5,150 bases of DNA, taken from Blastocatellia bacterium (GTDB lineage Bacteria; Acidobacteriota; Blastocatellia; Pyrinomonadales; Pyrinomonadaceae). A model generated the notes under the pieces. It was not told the DNA's origin, made no database searches, and worked only from the letters and a program-made list of their open reading frames with translations. Below, piece by piece: positions 1-4,655 of this stretch. The DNA is taken from the NCBI GenBank assembly GCA_013695495.1, contig JACDAK010000027.1:1-5150 (forward strand), given 5' to 3'. The translations under genes were made by a program, and so were the position numbers. Positions within the stretch are counted from its first letter, which is position 1. Each line of letters begins with the position of its first letter.

Positions 1-30
1 ACCGTAGCCGTCCGGAGCTATGCTCGCCGC

Positions 31-2058
31 GTGAACCGGCTCGGCGGCGAGTCCTCGCTCTATCTGCGCCAGCACGCGGACAACCCCGTCGACTGGTACC
101 CGTGGGGCGACGAGGCGTTCGAACGCGCCCGTGCCGAAGACAAACCCGTGCTCGTCAGCATAGGCTACTCAGCCTGCCACTGGTGCCATGTCATGGAGAA
201 CGAGTCCTTCGAAAGCGAAGAGATCGCCCGTCAGATGAACGAAAACTTCATCAACATCAAGGTCGATATGGAAGAGCGCCCCGACGTCGACCAGATCTAT
301 ATGACCTTCGTCCAGATGACCACGGGCCGCGGCGGCTGGCCGATGAACGTCTTCATCACGCCCGATAAACTCCCCTTTTACGGCGGCACATATTTTCCGC
401 CCTCGCCCCGTCACGGCATGCCCAGCTGGCCGCAGATCCTCGACAGCATCGCCGAAGCCTGGCGTGAACGCCGCGAAGAGCTTATGCGTTCCGCAAACGA
501 GATCCTCGGCGAACTCCGCCGCGTCAGCCTCACCGAGATCGGCGGCAGCGCCCTGTCCGAGGAAACGCTCGACACCGCTTTCCAAAGCTTCGTCCGCTCA
601 TTCGACGCCGTAAACGGCGGCTGGGGCGGCGCCCCAAAATTCCCATCCGCCATGGGCATGGAATTTCTCCTCCGCTACTGGAAACGCACGGGCAACGAGA
701 ATGCGCTCAAGATGGTCAAGTTCACCGCACAAAAAATGGCCGACGGCGGCATCTACGACCAGCTCGGCGGCAGCTTCCACCGCTATTCCGTCGACGCCGT
801 CTGGCTCGTCCCGCATTTCGAAAAAATGCTCTACGACAACGCCCAACTCGCCCGCATCTATCTCCATCTCTACCAGGTTACAAAAGACGAAAAATACAAA
901 ACGACTGCCGCCGAGATCCTCGATTACGTCCGGAGCGAAATGACCGGCCCGGAAGGCGGGTTCTACTCAACACAAGATGCCGACAGTGAAGGCGAAGAAG
1001 GGAAGTTCTTTGTATGGACGCCCGCCGAGGTCGAATCCCTCCTCGGCGAAGAAGACGGCCGCATCTTCAGCTTCTATTACGATGTTTCCGAGGACGGCAA
1101 TTTCGAGGGGACCAACATCCTCAACAAACGCTTCAGCGTCGCCGAAACCGCCCGTGCAATGCGCACCACCGAAGAGCGCGTCACCGAGGTCATAACCGCC
1201 GGCCGCGAGAAACTCTTCGCCGAACGCGAAAAGCGCATCAAACCCTTCCGCGACGAAAAGGTCATCACAGCCTGGAACGGCCTGATGCTCGCCGCGTTCG
1301 CCGAAGCCGCCTCCATCCTCAACAACGACGAATATCTCGAAACCGCGCGCTCCAATGCCGACTTCGCCCTTCGCGAACTCTACAGCGACGGCCGCGTTAT
1401 CCGCACTTGGAAAGTCGGCCGCGGTAAACTCAACGGCTACATCGAAGATCACGCAAACCTCGCCGACGGCCTCATCGAACTCTTCAAAGTTACCGGCGAC
1501 GTTCGCTACTTCGTCGCCGCCCGAGCCCTCGCCGACACTATGATCACCGAGTTCTGGGACGAGGAGAATGGCGGATTTTTTTTCACCTCAAAGGATCACG
1601 AAGTGCTCATCGTCCGCAACAAAGATTTCTACGACAATGCGACGCCGTCCGGAAACTCCGTCGCCGCCGACGTCCTCTCCAAACTAGCGAAGCTCACCGG
1701 CGAAGAAAATTACTGGGCGTTCGCCGCCGCAACTCTCCGCATCGCAGTCGGCCAGGTACGCCGCCACCCCCAAGGATTCGGCCGCGCGCTGGGAGCCCTC
1801 GCATTCCACCTTGGCCCCACCCGCGAGGTCGTCATTCTATCCGAACGCGGCAGCGAAATGGAACGCGAATTCTGGGGCGAGTACCGCCCTTACGACCTGA
1901 TCGTCCGCACCGACGATCCCAAGGTCGCAGCTGAATCCGTCTCCGTCCTCCGCGGCCGCTACCTCATCGACGGCAAACCAACTGCATTCGTCTGCGAAGA
2001 AATGGTCTGCCAGCGCCCGGTTGCGACGGTCGTAGAACTTCGCGAGCAGCTTGCTTGA
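31..2058 (+). CDS. YyaL/SPATA20-family thioredoxin-domain protein (DUF255)
   Basis: A 675-residue protein, about the usual length for the YyaL (Bacillus) / SPATA20 (animal) family. Residues 1-165 form the thioredoxin-like domain: family opening with HADNPVDWYPW (15-25), redox motif C49-H-W-C52, and GGWP (101-104) at the cis-Pro loop. From about residue 175 comes an alpha/alpha-barrel domain resembling N-acylglucosamine 2-epimerases and six-hairpin glycosidases, with family blocks GGWGGAPKFP (196-205), HFEKMLYDNAQL (262-273), STQDADSEGEEG (313-324), AWNGLM (414-419), YIEDHA (470-475) and DNATPSGNS (535-543). A C-terminal Cys pair (C655, C660) is also typical of the family. No signal peptide is seen, so a cytoplasmic location is inferred. 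The biochemical role of the family is not settled; a redox or sugar-modifying function is a guess. The GTG start fits the family N-terminus, and GGAG (14-17) lies 13 nt upstream. The frame is open to the window edge, so a start further upstream cannot be excluded. The gene is intact and ends before a convergent hairpin. Confidence 0.95.
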   Translation: MNRLGGESSLYLRQHADNPVDWYPWGDEAFERARAEDKPVLVSIGYSACHWCHVMENESFESEEIARQMNENFINIKVDMEERPDVDQIYMTFVQMTTGRGGWPMNVFITPDKLPFYGGTYFPPSPRHGMPSWPQILDSIAEAWRERREELMRSANEILGELRRVSLTEIGGSALSEETLDTAFQSFVRSFDAVNGGWGGAPKFPSAMGMEFLLRYWKRTGNENALKMVKFTAQKMADGGIYDQLGGSFHRYSVDAVWLVPHFEKMLYDNAQLARIYLHLYQVTKDEKYKTTAAEILDYVRSEMTGPEGGFYSTQDADSEGEEGKFFVWTPAEVESLLGEEDGRIFSFYYDVSEDGNFEGTNILNKRFSVAETARAMRTTEERVTEVITAGREKLFAEREKRIKPFRDEKVITAWNGLMLAAFAEAASILNNDEYLETARSNADFALRELYSDGRVIRTWKVGRGKLNGYIEDHANLADGLIELFKVTGDVRYFVAARALADTMITEFWDEENGGFFFTSKDHEVLIVRNKDFYDNATPSGNSVAADVLSKLAKLTGEENYWAFAAATLRIAVGQVRRHPQGFGRALGALAFHLGPTREVVILSERGSEMEREFWGEYRPYDLIVRTDDPKVAAESVSVLRGRYLIDGKPTAFVCEEMVCQRPVATVVELREQLA

Positions 2059-2086
2059 TCAGCACCTCAAGGCCTGAACGCAATAA

Positions 2087-2117
2087 AGGCGTGATGATCA
2101 AGTCGATCCTCACGCCT
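2087..2117. terminator. Hairpin between convergent genes, probable bidirectional terminator
   Basis: AGGCGTGA (2087-2094) pairs perfectly with TCACGCCT (2110-2117). Inside, after one mismatch, GATC (2096-2099) pairs with GATC (2105-2108) around a 5-nt loop. On the + strand the stem is followed by CTATTATTT; on the - strand by TTTATT. Both tails are U-rich but interrupted. It lies 28 nt past the stop of the YyaL-type gene and 23 nt past the stop of the convergent lipoprotein gene, where a shared terminator is expected. That it terminates transcription is inferred from the structure. Confidence 0.7.
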
Positions 2118-2124
2118 CTATTAT

Positions 2125-2140
2125 TTGATCTCGCGATCAA
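2125..2140 (-). other. Small hairpin abutting the stop codon of lipoprotein gene 1
   Basis: TTGATC (2125-2130) and GATCAA (2135-2140) are perfect inverse complements around 4 nt. In the minus-strand transcript the loop reads GCGA, a GNRA-type tetraloop, and the stem starts immediately after the TAA stop (2141-2143). With the larger hairpin at 2087-2117 it forms a double stem-loop 3' end, which could protect the mRNA from 3' exonucleases. The pairing is seen directly; the function is inferred. Confidence 0.45.
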
Positions 2141-2437
2141 TTAGTTGTTCGCGTTCATGTTCACGTTCGTGTTCACGTTCATGTTTGCGTTGGCATTCAC
2201 GTTTGCGTTTGCCGGCACGTTCGCAGCAGCATTCGTCGCGTTCCCGATGGTGTTCGTGGCCGTGCCCACGCCGTTAACAGCTTCGTTGCCTGCGTTGCCG
2301 ACTGCATTGATCGCCGTATTCATGCTGTTAGCAGCATTAAGGTTGGTGGTGTTCATGTTGTTGGTTGCGGTATCGCCGCAAGCCATTCCAAGCGCACCTA
2401 GTGCTAATAGGGCTGTAAGTGCAAATATTTTTCTCAT
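2141..2437 (-). CDS. Asn-rich low-complexity predicted lipoprotein, paralog 1
   Basis: A 98-residue protein not recognised as any named family. Residues 1-19 are a signal peptide: R2-K3, a hydrophobic core rich in L and A, then G-M-A before C20. C20 is the likely lipidated residue, but G at -3 departs from the usual L-A/S-G/A-C lipobox. After C20-G-D the mature part is about one third Asn (27 of 79), the rest mainly A, T, V, M and G, with almost no charge. The last 22 residues alternate Asn with another residue, so this region should be disordered. Asn uses AAC 22 times and AAT 5 times. AGGAG lies 10 nt before the ATG, and a strong promoter lies further upstream. The gene at 2716-3012 encodes a same-length paralog identical over L11-N26; 9 of those 16 codons differ silently, which supports real coding. 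Function is unknown; a flexible surface-anchored tail is plausible. Confidence 0.85.
   Translation of the reverse strand: MRKIFALTALLALGALGMACGDTATNNMNTTNLNAANSMNTAINAVGNAGNEAVNGVGTATNTIGNATNAAANVPANANVNANANMNVNTNVNMNANN
2144..2209 (-). repeat. 6-nt periodic tract encoding alternating Asn-X dipeptides
   Basis: This is the 3' end of lipoprotein gene 1 (residues 77-98). On the + strand a gtt or att triplet recurs almost every 6 nt. The protein reads N-A, N-V, N-M or N-T repeatedly and ends N-A-N-N. The intervening codon varies (GCG, GTG, CAT-complement ATG and others), so the repeat is conserved as amino-acid pattern more than as DNA. Such tracts can change length by slippage or recombination. 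Confidence 0.7.
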
Positions 2438-2445
2438 TTAAGTGT

Positions 2446-2459
2446 TTCTCCTGTCTTCT
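2446..2459 (-). promoter_or_regulatory. Strong Shine-Dalgarno block of lipoprotein gene 1, shared with gene 2
   Basis: The minus strand reads AGAAGACAGGAGAA, containing AGGAG (complement 2448-2452) 10 nt before the ATG. The identical 14-mer lies at 3022-3035 before the paralog, 11 nt from its ATG when counted from AGGAG. The two + strand genes at 3337 and 4656 show no comparable site. The block fixes both lipoprotein starts and suggests efficient translation. Confidence 0.8.
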
Positions 2460-2483
2460 TCAAAGATTGTAATTCAAAATAAC

Positions 2484-2508
2484 CACGGGCTATCTTTCTT
2501 AACCCGTG
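2484..2508 (-). other. Second leader hairpin of lipoprotein gene 1 with purine-rich loop
   Basis: CACGGG and CCCGTG (arms 2484-2489 and 2503-2508) form a 6-bp GC-rich stem with a 13-nt loop. In the transcript the loop contains AAGAAAGATA (complement 2491-2500). The same 10-mer occurs in the paralog's leader (complement 3042-3051), where I see no equivalent stem. The hairpin sits between the 5'-terminal stem-loop and the Shine-Dalgarno block. A regulatory role is possible but not shown; it resembles no riboswitch class I know. Confidence 0.4.
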
Positions 2509-2532
2509 TTCCAAAATCGTTTCCCCGGAACA
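2507..2532 (-). other. 5'-terminal leader stem-loop of lipoprotein gene 1
   Basis: In the minus-strand transcript TGTTCC (complement 2527-2532) pairs with GGAACA (complement 2507-2512) around a 14-nt loop. It begins at or within 1-2 nt of the transcription start predicted from the -10 box. The paralog has the same stem in the same place (3081-3109) with an unrelated loop. Stems at the extreme 5' end are known to stabilise some bacterial mRNAs, ompA being the classic case; that role here is inferred. Confidence 0.55.
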
Positions 2533-2538
2533 TTGGAC

Positions 2539-2567
2539 AATATATTAATGAAACGGAGGTTAGTCAA
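2539..2567 (-). promoter_or_regulatory. Sigma70-type promoter of lipoprotein gene 1
   Basis: On the minus strand a -35 box TTGACT (complement 2562-2567, 5/6 to consensus) is followed by an optimal 17-nt spacer and a -10 box TATATT (complement 2539-2544, 5/6). Predicted transcription start is about 2532-2534, giving a leader of roughly 95 nt. The -35 box lies inside a perfect dyad, GAGGTT-AGTC-AACCTC (2556-2571), which could be an operator. The paralog promoter at 3115-3143 has the same boxes and spacing. Confidence 0.8.
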
Positions 2568-2570
2568 CCT

Positions 2571-2597
2571 CTAAATCGCAAAAATGAAACGATTTAG
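2571..2597. repeat. 8-bp inverted repeat just upstream of the lipoprotein 1 promoter
   Basis: CTAAATCG (2571-2578) and CGATTTAG (2590-2597) are perfect inverse complements separated by 11 A-rich nt. Seen from the minus-strand promoter the element covers roughly -38 to -65, adjoining the -35 box. This is a usual location for an activator site or an UP-like element. No matching dyad is found at the paralog promoter, although both have T-rich sequence there. Role inferred only. Confidence 0.4.
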
Positions 2598-2619
2598 TAC
2601 GGTTTCGATTGCCCCCGAG

Positions 2620-2648
2620 GCCTGCCTTCGATCTCGAAAGCTTCAGGC
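2620..2648. other. Imperfect hairpin in the gap between the two lipoprotein genes
   Basis: GCCTG (2620-2624) pairs with CAGGC (2644-2648), and within it TTCG (2627-2630) pairs with CGAA (2635-2638). The arms are interrupted by unpaired bases and there is no U-tract. It may be a chance structure or an eroded element. I see nothing else in 2598-2665. Confidence 0.25.
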
Positions 2649-2665
2649 TAAGTCGTTCCAAACAG

Positions 2666-2693
2666 AAAGGCACCACCCTTAGGAAGTGCCTTT
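2666..2693 (-). terminator. Rho-independent-type terminator of lipoprotein gene 2
   Basis: AAAGGCAC (2666-2673) and GTGCCTTT (2686-2693) form a perfect 8-bp stem with a 12-nt loop. It starts 22 nt after the TAG stop (2716-2718) of the minus-strand gene. In that transcript the stem ends in CCTTT followed by CTGTTT, an imperfect U-tract. The hairpin separates the two lipoprotein transcripts, so each gene appears monocistronic. Confidence 0.75.
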
Positions 2694-2715
2694 TCGATGA
2701 ATGCCGATGCGAAAA

Positions 2716-3012
2716 CTAATTCGCAGCCGGGGTTGAATTGGCTGCAGTGGTGTTCGCGTTTGCGTTCGTTGCCGGTCTTACGCCGGTGTTCGCATTCGTG
2801 TTGCCGTTTGCATTCGTGTTCGTCGCCATGTTCGTGTTTGCGTTCATGGGCGTCGTGTTCATGGGCGTCGTGTTCATGGTGGTGTTGACCACTGCCGTGT
2901 TAGCGTTGGTGTTAACGTTGGCATTGGTGTTAGTGTTGGTCGCCGTGTCACCGCACGCCATTCCAAGGGCGCCGAGTGCAAGGACTGAGGAAAGTGCTAT
3001 TACCTTTTTCAT
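2716..3012 (-). CDS. Asn-rich low-complexity predicted lipoprotein, paralog 2
   Basis: A 98-residue protein, the same length as the paralog at 2141-2437, and also not a named family. K2-K3 and a hydrophobic core lead to G-M-A-C20; residues L11 to N26 match the paralog exactly, including the Cys and the following GDTATN. The mature part has 24 Asn in 79 residues, mixed with T, A, V and M, and almost no charged residues (D22 and one Arg). It contains a short tandem M-N-T-T-P repeat. The tail aligns with the paralog only by composition, so the N-terminal part is constrained and the tail drifts. Asn uses AAC 19 times and AAT 5 times. AGGAG stands 11 nt before the ATG; its own promoter and terminator make it monocistronic. 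It diverges from the GAF-GGDEF gene. An exported, lipid-anchored disordered protein is inferred; the partner or role is unknown. Confidence 0.85.
   Translation of the reverse strand: MKKVIALSSVLALGALGMACGDTATNTNTNANVNTNANTAVVNTTMNTTPMNTTPMNANTNMATNTNANGNTNANTGVRPATNANANTTAANSTPAAN
2843..2887 (-). repeat. 15-nt tandem repeat inside lipoprotein gene 2
   Basis: Two exact copies of a 15-nt unit (2843-2857 and 2858-2872; ttcatgggcgtcgtg on the + strand) are followed by a diverged third copy (2873-2887). On the coding strand this gives the repeated pentapeptide motif N-T-T-P-M. Because the unit is a multiple of three, gain or loss of copies would keep the frame. The exact identity of two copies suggests recent expansion. 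Confidence 0.85.
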
Positions 3013-3021
3013 TCTAACTAA

Positions 3022-3035
3022 TTCTCCTGTCTTCT
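3022..3035 (-). promoter_or_regulatory. Strong Shine-Dalgarno block of lipoprotein gene 2
   Basis: The minus strand reads AGAAGACAGGAGAA, identical to the block before the paralog (2446-2459). AGGAG (complement 3024-3028) is 11 nt from the ATG and decides the start at 3012. A further shared 10-mer, AAGAAAGATA, lies just upstream (complement 3042-3051). Confidence 0.8.
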
Positions 3036-3080
3036 CCGAGATATCTTTCTTCGATCATAATGTCGACCGCCGTGGCAGCC

Positions 3081-3109
3081 TTGTTCCGTAAAAGTGAAAT
3101 GTGGAACAA
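3081..3109 (-). other. 5'-terminal leader stem-loop of lipoprotein gene 2
   Basis: In the transcript TTGTTCC (complement 3103-3109) pairs with GGAACAA (complement 3081-3087), a perfect 7-bp stem with a 15-nt loop. It begins at the predicted transcription start and matches the stem of the paralog's leader (2507-2532), while the loop sequences differ. Conserved stem, free loop and fixed position argue for a structural role such as mRNA protection. Confidence 0.6.
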
Positions 3110-3114
3110 ACGTC

Positions 3115-3143
3115 AATATAGAGAGATGCAAGAGCTTAGTCAA
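3115..3143 (-). promoter_or_regulatory. Sigma70-type promoter of lipoprotein gene 2
   Basis: The minus strand has TTGACT (-35, complement 3138-3143), a 17-nt spacer and TATATT (-10, complement 3115-3120). The 15 nt around the -35 box (3132-3146) match the paralog promoter (2556-2570) at 14 positions. From the -10 box onward both read TATATTGnCnnnTGTTCC without gaps. The dyad over the -35 box is only partly kept here. Predicted leader is about 96 nt. Confidence 0.8.
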
Positions 3144-3336
3144 CCTAAAAACGCTATAAAAGAGCACATTATTGAATCTTTTTTTCCGCCTTTTTTTCCC
3201 GTTTTTTCAGCACAATGTCAAGCTCCCGCGAGCACGAGTTCATTGACTTGCGAAGCGTTAAAAAGTACTCTTCAAATATTGCCCGCCGTGGGCATTTGAC
3301 CCTTTTCATTCCTTCCCGGCCAGTTCGGTTAGAATT
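3144..3336. other. AT-rich divergent intergenic region with three phased T-tracts
   Basis: This is the non-coding stretch between the lipoprotein 2 promoter (-) and the GAF-GGDEF gene (+). Runs of 7, 7 and 6 T begin at 3179, 3191 and 3202, spaced 12 and 11 bp, close to one helical turn, as in intrinsically curved DNA. They lie about 35-65 bp upstream of the lipoprotein -35 box. Two small hairpins are visible (GCTC/GAGC at 3222-3233; TGCCC/GGGCA at 3280-3294), both too short to interpret. No credible gene is seen. Confidence 0.5.
3243..3271 (+). promoter_or_regulatory. Possible promoter of the GAF-GGDEF gene
   Basis: TTGACT (3243-3248) is followed after 17 nt by TACTCT (3266-3271), which matches the -10 consensus at only three positions, including the first two and the last. 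It would give a leader of about 60 nt. An alternative -10-like TAGAAT (3330-3335) ends one base before the ATG and has no good -35 box, so it is less likely to serve this start. Confidence 0.4.
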
Positions 3337-4629
3337 ATGAAATCAGCAGACGATCCGACTTCCTCAAGCGTCGAAAGGCCCTCGTCCGAAAGCGCTATGA
3401 AGGTAGTAATAGCCGCCGGCCTTTTTGCTCCGATCCTCACATTCGCAATCGCTCTCGCGGCCGTTTCCGTCGCCGTCAAAACCGCCGCGCTGCTGGCTGT
3501 GGCAATGGTCTATCTCGGCGTGTGCATTTGGGCTTATCGCAATCTCGGAACCGACGAAAGCTCCATTACTGGCGACGACCCACCGTCGGATCTCGAACAC
3601 GACGGTGCCGAACTCCATTCCCGTCTCATCGCCCTCGAAGAGGCACGCGAATTCTTCGGCTCCTCCCTGCGTTCCGAAGATATGTTCCGCCTTGTCTCCA
3701 GCCGTGTGCGCGAACTCTTTCCGTTTCGAGTGTCCACCCTGTTCGTGCCCGATGAGACCGGCAGCCGCTTGACGTCCGTATTGGCCAACGGCGACGACGC
3801 CGAACCTTTCGCCTTGATCGAAAGCGACGTTAGCAAAGGGATCGCCGGCATGGCGTACCTTTCCGGCGAAACCGAATTTGACCAGGACATGAAGCTCGAA
3901 CGAGCTTCACGCCCTGATCTCGACCTCTCGCCTTTCCAATCTTCCGTTGCGATCCCGCTGATCCACGACGGGGCGGTGTTCGCCGTTTTCCAGTTGTATC
4001 GCGAAGAGCCGGTCACCGCCAATCAGTATACGAATGACCTACTTGGCGCGATCGGCGAACGCATCGGCCCGCTTTTCTTAAGTGCCCAAGCTTTCGACCG
4101 ATCTCTTTCAAGTGCCCTCGTCGATCCGCTTACGGAACTTCCCAACGAGCGAGCCTTCTTTCTCGTCCTCGAAAATCAGCTGGCCGAATCTCAACGCCTC
4201 CGCGACGAGCGTCCGCTCACCGTTATCGCCATCGACATCAAAGGCTTCGAGGAAGCCAACCGGCGCTACGGCCACTCAACCGGCGATCGCCTCCTCAAAT
4301 TCGTCGGAGCCACATTGCGAGCCCAACTTCGAAAGATGGATTTCCTCGCCCGATCCGTCAATGACGAGTTTTTAGTCATCCTCCCAACCGCCGCCAGCGA
4401 TGTAGGAGAAGAGATCATCGAGCGCATCAAGGCCGGCTTCGAAACCGATAAATTCGACGTCGGTGAACACGAGTCGATGAAGCCGTGGCTCAACTTTGGT
4501 TCCGCCACTTTCTGGAAAGACGGCGAAACAGGCCAGCAGCTTCTCCGCCACGCACAGCTCCGCAAACAGCAGGCGAAATCGGCCGACACTAGCAAGGTCC
4601 TCTGGTTCCCCAAGGAATACGTCAATTAA
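3337..4629 (+). CDS. Membrane GAF-GGDEF protein with degenerate active site (VNDEF) and intact I-site
   Basis: A 430-residue protein. A short polar N-terminus precedes two hydrophobic segments (about 23-45 and 48-67), probably a membrane hairpin. A linker then leads to a GAF domain (about 107-250) and a GGDEF domain (about 258-413) opening with DPLTELPNERAF (263-274). Diguanylate cyclases make c-di-GMP from two GTP; here the signature is V341-N-D-E-F345, lacking both glycines. Kept are D300, N308, YGH (311-313) and D317 of the metal/guanine region, and R332-K-M-D335, the RxxD inhibitory site at normal spacing. The usual D-x-A-L-Y block near the end is eroded (about 402-410). I infer weak or no cyclase activity and possible c-di-GMP binding, as in PelD, which also pairs membrane segments, GAF and degenerate GGDEF; no pel genes are visible. 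There is no clear Shine-Dalgarno. M21 (3397) is an alternative start; the first is kept because it gives a polar cytoplasmic N-terminus. Confidence 0.9.
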   Translation: MKSADDPTSSSVERPSSESAMKVVIAAGLFAPILTFAIALAAVSVAVKTAALLAVAMVYLGVCIWAYRNLGTDESSITGDDPPSDLEHDGAELHSRLIALEEAREFFGSSLRSEDMFRLVSSRVRELFPFRVSTLFVPDETGSRLTSVLANGDDAEPFALIESDVSKGIAGMAYLSGETEFDQDMKLERASRPDLDLSPFQSSVAIPLIHDGAVFAVFQLYREEPVTANQYTNDLLGAIGERIGPLFLSAQAFDRSLSSALVDPLTELPNERAFFLVLENQLAESQRLRDERPLTVIAIDIKGFEEANRRYGHSTGDRLLKFVGATLRAQLRKMDFLARSVNDEFLVILPTAASDVGEEIIERIKAGFETDKFDVGEHESMKPWLNFGSATFWKDGETGQQLLRHAQLRKQQAKSADTSKVLWFPKEYVN

Positions 4630-4655
4630 ACATCTTGTGCTAAATTGTTCGCTAT

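Noticed and set aside
967..1452. Long minus-strand open frame inside the YyaL-type gene
   Set aside because: Typical GC-rich antisense shadow; the + strand frame carries all conserved family motifs across the same stretch.
2143..2215. 6-nt periodicity suggesting a CRISPR-like or satellite repeat
   Set aside because: The period is a codon pair encoding Asn-X within a signal-peptide-bearing gene; there are no spacers and no long identical units.
2145..2441. 98-codon + strand open frame antisense to lipoprotein gene 1, encoding a Phe/Ala/Val-rich hydrophobic product
   Set aside because: It is a by-product of repeated AAC/GCG codons read in reverse (GTT/CGC shifted to TTC/GCG). It has no Shine-Dalgarno or promoter, and the minus-strand gene has a signal peptide, strong SD and a conserved paralog.
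2438..2538. Lipoprotein leader as a known riboswitch
   Set aside because: The hairpins do not match any riboswitch core I recognise, and neither leader shows an anti-terminator/terminator pair.
2738..3091. 117-codon + strand open frame antisense to lipoprotein gene 2
   Set aside because: Same compositional shadow. It also runs through the promoter-leader region of the real gene and has no translation signal.
3060..3299. 79-codon + strand open frame over the divergent intergenic region
   Set aside because: No Shine-Dalgarno, poly-Phe stretches from the T-tracts, and it overlaps the clear promoter and stem-loop of lipoprotein gene 2.
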